Source: Sanghuangporus weigelae
Taxonomy: Eukaryota; Basidiomycota; Agaricomycetes; Hymenochaetales; Hymenochaetaceae
NCBI GenBank assembly: GCA_033182465.1
Contig: CP137318.1
Span: 2,790,001 to 2,854,000 of the forward strand
Direction of reading: 5' to 3'
DNA length: 64,000 nucleotides
The notes under the pieces were generated by a model, which worked only from the letters and a program-made list of their open reading frames with translations, made no database searches and had not been told where the DNA came from. The stretch's first letter is position 1. The number at the start of each line of letters is the position of its first letter. The translations under genes were made by a program, and so were the position numbers. This document shows positions 49,142 through 59,590 of this stretch, in pieces.

Positions 49142-49951
49142 TCATTTTCGGCAAAGTACCTCGCCATGCAGCATAGCCATCCAACCGTCCCCCTCTTGCG
49201 CTCCCCAACTCCTCAAAGCTTCAGCATACTTGATCAGATCGGGTTCTGTCGCAAGACCACTTTCCAACGCATGTTGCTTGAAGGAAGACATCAAGATGCG
49301 GTCCGCATACATGCTTGACCACCAGTCGCGATCAGCCGCTGTGTTGTAGCACAAGGCACTTGCGGTCGATTTTATTTGATCGCGTAGAAATCCCGCTTGT
49401 AAGGACCACGAAAGTAGACGTCGACCAGCGTGAGGTTCTCCGCCCCTGAGACGGGCTAGCTGAGTGTAGAATGTTATCCATTTTCCGATCAGTCCATCTG
49501 GATCGGGGTAGTAGATCATAGATTCTATTTCGCCCTCGCGAGCAGCCACCGTTCCGCCTGGCTTTGTCACGCGGCGCATCTCACGCAGAGCCTGGATTGG
49601 GTCCGCTAGATGCTGAAGGACCTGATGAACATGCACAACGTCGAACGTGTCATCCGGAAAGTCCAATGCAAAGATGTTTCCGACTTTAAATTCGACGTTC
49701 GTAAGGCCACGTTCAGCCGCAAATGCACGAGCTTTTTCGAGAACTTCTGGTTCTGGCTCGATGCCAATAATGTACCCCTGAGGAGCGAGGGCAGCGAAGT
49801 CTGCAGTGATTGTTCCTGGGCCGCAACCTATGTCGAGAATTCGTGCATCTGGCTTGATTACGCCAGAATTCACGAGATATGCAGCCGAATTGGCGGCGGT
49901 GCGTGAGCTATGGCTGCGCAGAACAGATTCGCTATGATCCTGCGGATACAT
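49142..49951 (-). CDS. SAM-dependent methyltransferase (UbiE/Methyltransf_11 type), intronless
   Basis: A single uninterrupted 269-aa frame. The class I SAM fold is clear: motif I 'ARILDIGCGPGTITADFA', the acidic loop 'GIEPEPEVLEKARAFA', 'VEFKVGNIFALDFPDDTFDV' (motif II), 'VHVHQVLQHLADPIQALREM' and 'RRVTKPGGTVAAREGE'. The C-terminal third carries 'ARLRGGEPHAGRRLLSWS', probably the substrate side. The absence of introns stands out in this intron-rich window. UbiE-like fungal enzymes methylate varied small molecules, so the substrate is open. It sits next to a permease and a 2-oxoglutarate oxygenase. Confidence 0.9.
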   Translation of the reverse strand: MYPQDHSESVLRSHSSRTAANSAAYLVNSGVIKPDARILDIGCGPGTITADFAALAPQGYIIGIEPEPEVLEKARAFAAERGLTNVEFKVGNIFALDFPDDTFDVVHVHQVLQHLADPIQALREMRRVTKPGGTVAAREGEIESMIYYPDPDGLIGKWITFYTQLARLRGGEPHAGRRLLSWSLQAGFLRDQIKSTASALCYNTAADRDWWSSMYADRILMSSFKQHALESGLATEPDLIKYAEALRSWGAQEGDGWMAMLHGEVLCRK

Positions 49952-50338
49952 GATAAATCATCCAGCGCTCTTAACAGAGATTGATCCGGGAAGCAGGCTC
50001 ACAGCAATATACACGGAAGGTTTATCGGTCATTCTTGTCGTATTTTCACTTCGCTAGCGTGTTGTTGGTCTTTCTCGACTCTCCTTATATATGCGGAGGT
50101 AGTCTGAGTGACTGAGTCAGATCGAGCTGTGAATGTCCGATAGCGACGGAAGGATTCAAATGACATCAGACCCAAAATATCTATCCGGGTCCGAGAAAGT
50201 TTAAATGCATCGATACATCTGTATGTTTTATTGTTATTGTGACAGACACAAAGTATCCGAAAGTAGAGACCTTCCAAAACCTCAGAAAAAGAGAAACTAG
50301 CTAAACAGTTGCATTGACAAAACTTATCCGTCATAGTT
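49952..50338. promoter_or_regulatory. intergenic, oxygenase 3' end and methyltransferase promoter
   Basis: 387 nt between two minus-strand genes. A 101-codon frame (50334-50029) starts just after the oxygenase stop but has no family likeness. It likely holds a terminator and the methyltransferase promoter. Confidence 0.35.
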
Positions 50339-51859
50339 TCAAGCCATCAAAGCAATATGCCTGAGCTCACTGGGTTCATGGTCAGAATAAGACTGATGAG
50401 ATGCGAAGGAGCTTGCGTACTTCTGGACCTGCTGGCCAACTTTCATTGCTGGATACTCGGTCTGCTCTATGATGTAGTCGGGATTAGTGGGCTCTCCTCT
50501 CAGCATTCTAGCACGTTCAGTAAGTAGAGCGATCGGAGCAAGGTCGTAGTCGGATGAAAGGTGATGGAAGAAAGTACTTGAGATCCGTATGAGTGGACGG
50601 TCTGGATGAGTCTGTTTTTTAAATTCAATGGTCTGAGAAAAGCGTCAGAAAAGCGAACTCAAGTCATCTGAAAGGAATATTAATCACCTCAAGTGTACTT
50701 TCGTTGACTACGACTTCATGATATCCCGCTTTGATGAGTCCGCCACTAATATGCTCGAGCTGTTTACCAGCTTGCACAAGTAGATAGCGACCAGCCGGTG
50801 GGAACTTCACTGGTATACGTTTTCCTGTGTTCCGAGCCCATATGTTCAAGCCTGGATACCGAGATCTGCCGTGAATGGTTAAGAAATTGAGGTCCGTGTG
50901 GAATCCTGCGAGTATCGTGCTAGACGGCTCCCAAAATTAGCAATGACGAAAAGGAAGAATAGCGAGCCTGGGCACGCACTCCTTTTTCCCGTATTTTTGG
51001 AGATCAGACGCCGTTGGAGCAAGGAGATGCGGTCTACCGCCACGATCAACAACATGAATACGGGAATAGACTGATTTTGACAGACCCATATCGACTTGCA
51101 TCAAGGAATGTTCCTCCCGGAAGCCCTAGACCTATTGCAGTCATTTCTGCAACTCCCTTCACTCTGCGATATGCACGCTATGTGAGATCTCAGTTGATGA
51201 ATCATAGAAACGAACGCACGCAGTCTTCATAGAATTGCCCCACTTTTCTAACGTCGGTACCCATCTGGCCCTTATAACTTCATCTTCTGGTACGACATTT
51301 GGAGCATTCAGAGACGGGAATTTCGTTTCATAGGGCGGCACCTCGCCCATCTTCCAGAAGAAGCGGCATTTAGGGTCAGGCTGATGTCCAGTTATATTCA
51401 ACGGTCGCTCAGCGGGATCGAGCCGGGCGATAACTTGGAGGCATGGTTCATCGACAGCGCATTTGGGCTTTTCCGTGTTCTCAAGTGTGACACCGACTTG
51501 ATAGCTCAGTTCGGGACGTTCGTCCTTCTTCAAAGCTGCCTCGGGTTGGGCAAAGTAGTCTTCCATGAGATCGAGGAAGTTGTCTGGAATGGCCTTTTGT
51601 GAGATAGAGCCGACGTTGATAAGGGAGGTACCACAAACTATTGTCATCTTCCGAGACTCTGGAGTCTTCAACCAGGAGAGCGCCGTATGCGATCAGAGCC
51701 TCAGCAGCCTGTGCGAGATCAACGCAAGTGAGAATGATGCAAATGCATTGGGCGACACTGGGATACCTTTTTGCACTCTGCAACGACGGCCGGAGAGTTT
51801 TGAGACTCTGCCCTGAAGAGATCAAGACTGACGATGGGAAGCGCGATAGAAGAAGACAT
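50339..51859 (-). CDS. 2-oxoglutarate/Fe(II)-dependent oxygenase (isopenicillin N synthase-like)
   Basis: A multi-exon gene starting at ATG 51859 with 'SSSIALPIVSLDLFRAES', the usual N-terminus of the family, then 'AAEALIAYGALLVEDSRVSE'. Middle exons give 'FLDLMEDYFAQPEAALKKDE' and 'RFFWKMGEVPPYETKFP'. The iron site is visible as His-Thr-Asp in 'GFHTDLNFLTIHGRSRYPGL', and the distal His in 'QLEHISGGLIKAGYHEVVV' follows 'GRYLLVQAGK'. The C-terminus reads 'RPLIRISSTFFHHLSSDYDL' and ends at 50339. The family catalyses hydroxylations, desaturations and ring closures on small molecules. The substrate is unknown. Confidence 0.85.
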
Positions 51860-52222
51860 GATAAGAACAAGGAAGGAGTCGTCCTGCACATGAACTTGGC
51901 GTAAGAGACTCGATATCTTGGGCGAGATCGGTCATATGAACATCAGCCAGTCAAATTTACTGCATTAAATATTCCTTGAGAATACGGTTGAACACATCGC
52001 CACGGCACCCGTCGCTTGAGAATGAGAATGAATGAAGAAGCTGGCGCTGACCTATGAGTCGTGGCGAAGTGTTGACTCAGACGAGCTAAGGACCACGGCA
52101 CAAAGCTGCACGCGCGACCTCTTCCCTTCACCACCACTACTAGTAGCCCATAACCTCCTTCATAGATTTCTTTTCTCGGCTGTCCCCAACCCACGCGATT
52201 AGATTCCCTTGGCTGAATAACA
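51860..52222. promoter_or_regulatory. divergent promoter, oxygenase / UBC12
   Basis: 363 nt between two divergent starts. No gene was recognised; short open frames only. Confidence 0.35.
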
Positions 52223-53060
52223 ATGCTAAATGTTTGTCATGTCGCACCAAATACTTGCTCTGACTTCACCACTCATCTTTGTCTTTCTCTGATTCATTGA
52301 TTGCACAGATTTGGAGCGTCAAGAAGAAACAGCAGAAGGAAGCCTCTGTTCCGAAGGCCACTAAGAGTTCTCCAGCTCGAATTCGAATTCAGAAAGGTAT
52401 CCAACTGCCACTTCCTAACTCTTCGGGTTGATGACTGAATCGACAACGTCGGGACAGATGTGTCGGAGTTGGAGGAATACTCTACAATGAAAACGGTTGG
52501 GCTGGAAGAAGATCCTCAGAACTTTACTTTGGAGATCAGCCCCGATGAAGGTTTGGATCTCGTATTTTAAGACCAATATCTGAGCTCAAAGTATAGCTGC
52601 AGGAATGTACAAAGGCGGCACGTTTAAATTCCGATTCAAGATCCCCGATGCCTACCCGCATGAACCGCCGGCCGTAAATTGCATGCAAAGAGTGAGTAAT
52701 CTGTTAGACCACTTCGTCCTACAGAATGTAATCGTGACCGCATTTCAGATATACCATCCAAACATCAATCCTAGTGGGGAAGTTTGCCTCAACATCCTTC
52801 GACCTGATTGGAAGCCCGTTCTCAGTCTCAGTTCGGTTTTTGTCGGCCTCCAATATCTGTTCTTAGAGCCTAACGCAGATGATCCTCTCAACAAAGGTAA
52901 GTTATCCGTTATGGCTCGTTTCATGGGCGACACTGATTTCTCGCGCGCAGAGGCCGCCGAGGTATTACGTCGAAACAGAGCTCAGTTCATTCAGAATGTG
53001 AACACTTCTATGGCCGGGGGATCAATTGATGGTGTCGGATTTGATGATGTTCGAGTATGA
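52223..53060 (+). CDS. UBC12: NEDD8-conjugating enzyme Ubc12
   Basis: The E2 for NEDD8/Rub1, used in cullin activation. The start is inferred as a 9-nt first exon ('MLN', ATG 52223) spliced in phase to '[19 protein letters not shown]'. This matches the N-terminal docking extension of Ubc12 that binds the NEDD8 E1. The UBC fold follows: '[13 protein letters not shown]', '[20 protein letters not shown]', 'PPAVNCMQR', '[20 protein letters not shown]' (catalytic Cys) and '[19 protein letters not shown]'. After a last intron comes '[13 protein letters not shown]'. Six exons, about 180 aa. All catalytic features are present. Confidence 0.95.
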
Positions 53061-53180
53061 GCCTGTCTTCATGGACACGGAATGTTATCACAGATGATAG
53101 AGTATCAATTTGTTGAATCATCTCTAGTTCTACATATATCCCTGCCGAAAACTGCAATATTGGAACTGCGTCAAGACCAT

Positions 53181-53740
53181 TCAGCTCCCTCGGTACGTCG
53201 TGTATGAATACGGGCTAAGCAGAAGAGGTATATGGTAATGCTGAGTCGGGTCTTTCACCTCGAAGGTAACCTGGATGTTTAATCAGTACCCTTCCAGGGT
53301 AAATATACACTATGTTGGCTGTACCTCGACCCATGGGTAGAAGCATTCTCTGTTCGTTTCATCGAAGTATTCTTTGGTTTGAAATACAATCTTGTAGAGT
53401 CCGGCATGTAGAACTGCGAGGTGCTCAACAGATTCATGAGTGGCGGTGAGTAGATCTAAGCATCGGCCGTCGCTGATTGTTACTCTAACGAATACATGTT
53501 AGTGCTCGGCACAAACCAGATGAAGAGCCACGTACCCATGGGCGATTGGGTCAAAAGCAAAGACCTCTCCATTAGGTGAATCAGATATCTTTCGATGTTT
53601 CTGGAGCTGGACCTTAACGCCTCGAGCGGGCTTGCCAATGGAAGAATCAAGAACTAAAATATGGGATGAACAACATCTTTCTGGATCTATCAGCACGAGT
53701 ACCTACCATGGCAGGTCACTGGGGACTTGTCGCTGGACAT
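53181..53740 (-). CDS. 5-hydroxyisourate hydrolase (transthyretin-like)
   Basis: HIU hydrolase carries out the second step of uric acid breakdown to allantoin. The first exon reads '[11 protein letters not shown]' and splices in phase to '[20 protein letters not shown]', which bears the N-terminal catalytic His of the family. Next exons give '[14 protein letters not shown]', '[15 protein letters not shown]' and 'ECFYPWV', then the end '[19 protein letters not shown]'. The C-terminal Tyr-Arg-Gly-Ser is the diagnostic signature that separates true HIU hydrolase from transthyretin. Four exons, about 120 aa, the usual size. It is divergent from the PABA synthase gene. Confidence 0.95.
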
Positions 53741-53982
53741 GATAGATGTTTGAGTTCAAGCTGCGCTCCGCGATGAAATGATGCGCAATGTATGCGCATG
53801 ATTTCTTTGTTGACTCTCGTCGATCTCGTCTATCGCTTCGGCGTATGCCGCAGATTGCTGCCTGAAGAAGATTTTCCTCTTTTTTTACCTAAACGCTTCG
53901 TTATGTCCTCCGTCTAATAAAAACCTCGTTCATCTTACGAACAATTCTCCCTTCTCCATCGCGGTCTCTGACTCCTTAATTT

Positions 53983-56332
53983 ATGGACTCGTCCCAAGAT
54001 GCAGCAAAATTTCTGATTATAGATTCTTATGACTCTTTCACGAACAAGTCAGTACTTCGCACCTAGTAAACCAAACTGCTCACGGTAACGGTCATTCATA
54101 CGCAGTCTTGCATGCCTGATTAAGAGAGCATTACCACCTTCCTTAATCTACATCATCAAGAACGATGAATTGGATTTCAACAATCTAAAACAATTCTTGC
54201 CGTACTTCTCGGCAGTGGTGGTTGGTCCCGGTCCTGGCTCACCTGCCACACCTTCCGATGTTGGCGTTGTGAGCGATCTCTGGGGAATAAGCGAAGGACT
54301 CCAGCTTCCGATTCTCGGTGTCTGCCTTGGTCTTCAGAGCCTTGGGATCGCTTTCGGTGCGACCGTACGGAGACTCAAGGTTGTGAAGCACGGTCAGGTT
54401 TCAAGGATCAGCCACAATGGAGATGCCCTATTTGAGCACATTCCGCAGGGCTCAATGGTGGTTCGGTATCACTCCCTTTGCGTTGATATGGACAGGTCTT
54501 CCAAGTTGGCTGAGATGGCTTGGGCTGATGACGGAGAAGAAAATGGGCGGGTAGTAATGGGTCTCAAGCATCGAATCAAGCCGTTCTATGCCGTGCAATA
54601 TCACCCCGAATCCGTTTGCACAGATGCGAGTGGCGTCCAGGTGGTTCGAAACTTTTGGCGTATTGCCTGCGATTGGTCTTCCAAAAACGGACGTATCGTT
54701 AAAGCATGGGGCGATAGGGCTGAAAAACAATTCTCAGTCAATTCTTGGCCGCCTCAGAGAGTTTTCAACCCAGGGCAGTTAGAGTTCAATCCGCAGCGAG
54801 TTGTCTCCTCGAGGCTCTCCCTTCCTCAACTTCGCGTACCTCAGATTTGCGAGATATTAGGAGTATACAAGACGAACACAGATTTCGTTCTTTTGGATTC
54901 TGCAGCCCAGCCCGGATCACATTCAATCATAGGATGTATTCACCCTAACTCACCGAAGATCCAGTATTTCGTGGGAGATGACTATGCTACCTTGATCCAA
55001 GGAAAGCAACGCACGACTTGCGCTCTGGGTTCTTCGGATATATGGAGATGGTTGGCAGCTTTCATGAGGACAAAGAAAGCGATGGGTGGAGATCCGAGCG
55101 TTCCCTTTTGGGGTGGACTCATTGGGTATCTGAGCTACGAGCTCGGTATAGAGACTTTGCGATGTGACATTCATCATCGTGAGCGACGGCGTGTTCCGGA
55201 CGTCAATTTGGTATTTATCGAGCGAAGCTTGGTTGTTCACACCAAGACAGGGGAAGTCACTTTGCAATCACTTTTTCCGAAGGACGACGACTGGTTTGCC
55301 TTCACGGCGTCTGCTCTGAAGCGTGCCGCGGCTGGAGAAGAGAACTCGCGACAGTCTCAGGCTCCGAAGCGTCCTTTGTCTGCGTCGGCGGCGAGGGTAA
55401 TTTACCCTGACAAAGTAAAGTATATTTCGAGGATAAAGGAAGCTCAGGGATTTCTTTTCGCTGGAGAGTCTTACGAGTTATGCCTTACTGCACAGACTAG
55501 ATTGCTCGTCCCACAGAGTTCTGCTCCATCTTCACAATCTTCTTGGGAAATTTACAAGAAGCTACGATCCGCAAATCCAGCGCCGTATGCTGCATATATC
55601 CGCCTTCATCCGACCATACTCATATCGTCCTCGCCGGAACGATTCTTATGTTACTCTCGACCGCCTTCGCAGTGCTTCCAGCTTCGTCCGATCAAAGGTA
55701 CGGTCAAGAAAGCCAATGGAATAACCCGTGCAATCGCAGAGGATATCCTCAGCAGTCCCAAAGAGATCGGTGAAAATCTGATGATCGTCGATCTTATTCG
55801 CCATGATTTACATGGAGTCGTTGGCACGAACGTCGACGTTCGCAAGTTTTGCGGCATCGAGGAATATGAAACCGTCTGGCAGCTCGTTAGTGTTGTTGAA
55901 GGTTCTGTTGAACCTTCTTCTGAAGCGTTCTGCGACGGTGATTCTCCTATAGGTGCGGCTGATTTGGGTTGGAATGTTCTCCAGAAGACGTTGCCACCTG
56001 GTAGTATGACTGGAGCTCCGAAGAAGCGCAGTGTACAGATTTTGCAAGACCTTGAAGACAAAAAACGCGAAATCTATTCTGGCGTTGCTGGTTACTGGTG
56101 CGTTGGAGGTGGAGGAGATTGGTCCGTTATCATACGTAGCTGCTTCAAACATGAAGAGAGCCCTGGTTGGACGTCGAAGGTACAAGAAGATACGGAGGGA
56201 CCTGCCGAGTACGATGAGTGGCTTGTCGGAGCCGGAGGAGCTATCACCGCGTTGTCGGATCCGGAGGCCGAGTGGGACGAGATGGTGACGAAACTGCAGA
56301 GTGTTCTGAGGGCGTTCCGGACGGATGATTGA
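53983..56332 (+). CDS. ABZ1: para-aminobenzoate synthase (fused glutamine amidotransferase + chorismate domain)
   Basis: Two exons (53983-54047, 54106-56332) sum to 2292 nt, 763 aa. The protein makes 4-amino-4-deoxychorismate, the folate precursor, from chorismate and glutamine. The N-terminal class I amidotransferase has 'FLIIDSYDSFTNNLACL', 'VVVGPGPGSP', the nucleophile Cys in 'GVCLGLQSLGIAFGA', and 'YAVQYHPESVCTD' (His and Glu). The second half is the chorismate-binding component: 'GGLIGYLSYELG', 'RIKEAQGFLFAGESYELCL', 'SSPERFLCYSR', 'RPIKGTVKKA', 'ENLMIVDLIRHDLHGVVG', 'PPGSMTGAPKKRSVQIL' and 'YSGVAGYW'. The Lys in 'PIKGT' points to PABA rather than anthranilate synthase. Only one intron, unusually few for a gene this long here. 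Confidence 0.94.
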
Positions 56333-56847
56333 AGTTTACCCGAGTCCGTTTTCTGTATCGCTTACTTGCATTTTTTCTCTCCTGTCGTTTTCATTTTTTT
56401 TCCTCTTCCGCCGCTGAGCATTCATCTGCTAGAGGTGTATATTTTTATTTCCTTTGCGTTTGCACTCAACGTGCCTTTCCTTCATTTCTGAAATTTGATG
56501 CGTATGATTGAAGCTAGAAGTATACAGCTTGGTGAGTGCGGCCCGTGCTCGCTGTTCACGTGTGCATTACTGATCACCGTTCAGTGAAATAGTAAATCTT
56601 CCGGTAATACAGTGTATGATCGTACTGTGTTTTGGCTCGCAACGTGCTCACCAACATGTCCGGCCCGCTTGCGAAAGTCGGTCATTTCGACATTCTTTCT
56701 GAAAGATATCCGACTGCTTCGAATTGAAGCAGGAAGCTCTCAAGCACATGGGTTCGGATGCTACGCGCGTGATGACCCCGGTGTTTCTAGGCTGCTTCAT
56801 TGTTATAAAGCTCGGGATCTGTTTTGCGCTGAACTCCGCGCATCGTG
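56333..56847. promoter_or_regulatory. intergenic, PABA synthase 3' end and GH28 promoter
   Basis: 515 nt. Begins T-rich after the stop (56385-56450), consistent with a 3' UTR. Nothing else recognised. Confidence 0.35.
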
Positions 56848-59169
56848 ATGATGTGGTCTCTTTTTGTGACCCTGCTAGCGAATTCTGTTCTCGCCGCGGG
56901 ATGGTCGACCTTTGTTGTTCCGCATACAGATGGTGCTGACGATACGCCTGGTCTGTTAGCCGCCGTGGCAAATTATGACACAAATTCTACTATTCTCTTT
57001 GAGAAAGGCATTACTTACAATATCTTTTCTCCTATAACTTTTCCGAAGTTCACGAACGTCGAGGTTAGCATCCAGGGTAACCTCACCTATCCGACAAATA
57101 TCTCTTCTATACAAGGTACGTTGGTATATCACCTCCGGCTATTCTAAGAGATTATTGAATTTTGAATCTAAACTTAGTTGCTGTAACATCATCGGTACGT
57201 TGTTGATGTGAAGCTTGTCCTCTGATGAGAAGCTTACTTACAAATCCTTCCACTACATCTTTCCAGAGTTATTCAGGCTCATGGTTAGTATTTGCTCGGT
57301 CAGTTTTTTTTCAGCACCTTTCTCATCGATTGAACTTTAGGATCGCCTTTTCTGGAGGGACTAATGTTACACTCCGTGGTTCTACGGATCCGCAATGGGG
57401 TTGGATTGACGGACATGGCCAGGCGGTGCGTAAAGACATGGCGACGCTTGACACCAATCTTATATGCTCCAGTGGTGGGATGCTATGAACCAAGAGAATC
57501 GACCTCACGGTATTGCGTTCAGTAAGATTGCAGGTGGAGTGATTAGGGATATGAAACTGTGGAAGGTAATGAATTCCATTATGATTGTTACTATGCCTTG
57601 AAGTATGACTTTTCCGCTCTAGCCTATTGCTTGGAACTTTGCGACGAGCGGTTCTAGCGACATCCATGCTTTCAACAATAAGATCTTGGCCATTTCGGAT
57701 AGCGATGTGAGTTCTCACCTTGCAACTTTTATAAAACTTTACAAGCATTACTTTCATGCAGGCATTCCCATTTAATACGTGAGCTACGCCAAAATCAAGG
57801 GTTTGCACGCGTGTCGTCATAACATATCTTAGTGACGGATTTTCGGCGGGAGGTACAAACTTACTTTTTGAATCGAATTACATCGTAAACGGTGATGACT
57901 GTCTGACGATCGGGAGTGGGGCAAAGAATATAATCTTCAGGTATGTTTTACTGGCATAGTTCAAGCTATGGTTACTCATCAATACTAGAAATACGCACTG
58001 TGCGTTATCAACTCGACGCTTTGATATTTGAATTCGAAGCTCATCATCTGGCAGGTGAAGGTGGTCATGGATTATCCATTGGGTCTCTCGGAAAAGATGG
58101 TTCCGTCGCTAACGTGCAAAACGTCCTGTATGCCCTCTCTTTCGTGGGTAATGCTCACGGCTGACTTGTAAATTAATCGCAGTATCGAGAGTACTTTTCT
58201 GGTAGGCTCATACATATCATTAGGAACATGTAAAAATCTAATGTTTGACGCAGAAAAATGCTCTATACGGAGCGCGCTTCAAGAGCTGGACTGGAGGAAA
58301 TGGTCTTGCTCGAAAGTATATTTCGTCTCTGATGTCCAGTCACTTTGCTAATAATCAATTTAGCATTACTTGGAAGAATATTGCTTTCGAGAATGTAATC
58401 TTTCCGGTAAGCAGGAAGCGTGAATACCGGTTAAGTGCGCTAATAGATAAATCGTCAGGTCTATGTGACTCAAAAGTAAGTCTTTTGAATTTTGCCGTAG
58501 GCTTCCTCGACTTACATTGCTATTACTTTGCAAGTTACTGGGATCAAAACGTGCGTAACGGTTGTCTGGAGCGCTTGCTCCCTGATTCACAAGCAACTGC
58601 ATAGCTTGGTCCTGCACCGAACGCCTCTTTGGCTAATAATACTCATATCACCGACTTCTTGTTCGAGAATTTCTCTGGGACAATCAACGAGTTGAGAAAG
58701 CAAAGTGTAACAAATGTTCCAGACTATTGACAAGGCTCATGCACAGTCGAGCAAATTATACTGAGGGTTCATGTATCTCGGATCCATGCTGGTATGCGGT
58801 CCCAGGTGCTACTGGGAAAGAGGTGTGTTCTCCTTACGAACTCCGTGACGTGCGACCGTCTAAATCGAAATTGTATCAGGTGATCATCTTCGATCTTTAT
58901 CCAAATACCAGTGAGAAGCTGCCTTATTGATGAAAACAAGTGGTACGCGCGTTGCTCATATGGCTTGCTAGCGACAAAAATAGTTGCGAAGGATATTTTT
59001 GCAAGGACTGAATCTGATGCTCCGGTTGCAGTAATGTGTGATCCCGATACGGTACGTTACTCCGGCCGCTGGGATCGACGTGCAACTCAGTTTTGTTTGA
59101 CAGGTAACGAATGATGTTGGTTTTGTCTGTCACGATGGCACCTTTCGACTCACTAAGGCGGGCTTTTAA
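56848..59169 (+). CDS. glycoside hydrolase family 28 (polygalacturonase-like), secreted
   Basis: An intron-rich gene (ten or more introns). The signal peptide is 'MMWSLFVTLLANSVLA', cleaved before 'AGWSTF'. Parallel beta-helix segments follow: 'SGGTNVTLRGSTDPQWGWI', 'NRPHGIAFSKIAGGVIRDM' and 'PIAWNFATSGSSDIHAFN'. All four GH28 catalytic motifs are present: Asn-Thr-Asp (split by an intron in 'FPFNT' + 'DGFSAG'), Asp-Asp in 'NGDDCLTIG', Gly-His-Gly in 'GEGGHGLSIGS', and Arg-x-Lys in 'GARFKSWTGG'. The C-terminus ends 'VGFVCHDGTFRLTKAGF'. The pattern is closer to exo-acting enzymes (pectin or rhamnogalacturonan ends), but I cannot separate them. The start is one of two adjacent ATGs (56848, 56851). 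Confidence 0.92.
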
Positions 59170-59590
59170 CTGTGTATCTGATAACTTGCGGGTATCTGGC
59201 TACTTGTGCAATGGCTTGTAACCTACTTGTTACGATGCAGCCGAAGATGGCTCTGTATGGTCCTCCCTTTGCGTCTAATTGAATGATGCATTTTTGTGCT
59301 GCCAAATGCCTTTGGCTGAATGCATGTGGTCGATGTGAATCGATTTGAGAATGCCGAGGAGTTCAAGTTCGGGCGTTGATGGTATGATACAGTGCGTCGA
59401 AGTGCGACTCTTTGGCAATAGTGCGACGCTGGAGTGTTATTGACTATTCGCGAGTGGACCGATTTTGCTTCTTTGGTGGTTTCTGGTTTTGACGTTGATC
59501 TGTCATCCATCGTCACATTCATAACGCGTCGCTCCGAAGCTCTCTTTCTCCTCCTCCTCTTCCTCTCTCCACCATCTTGTCCGGTCGACG
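59170..59590. promoter_or_regulatory. intergenic, GH28 3' end and PUF promoter
   Basis: 421 nt. A 146-codon antisense frame (59663-59223) crosses it and overlaps the next gene's start; it is basic and repetitive and taken as chance. Pyrimidine-rich tract at 59530-59590 before the ATG fits a 5' leader. Confidence 0.35.
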
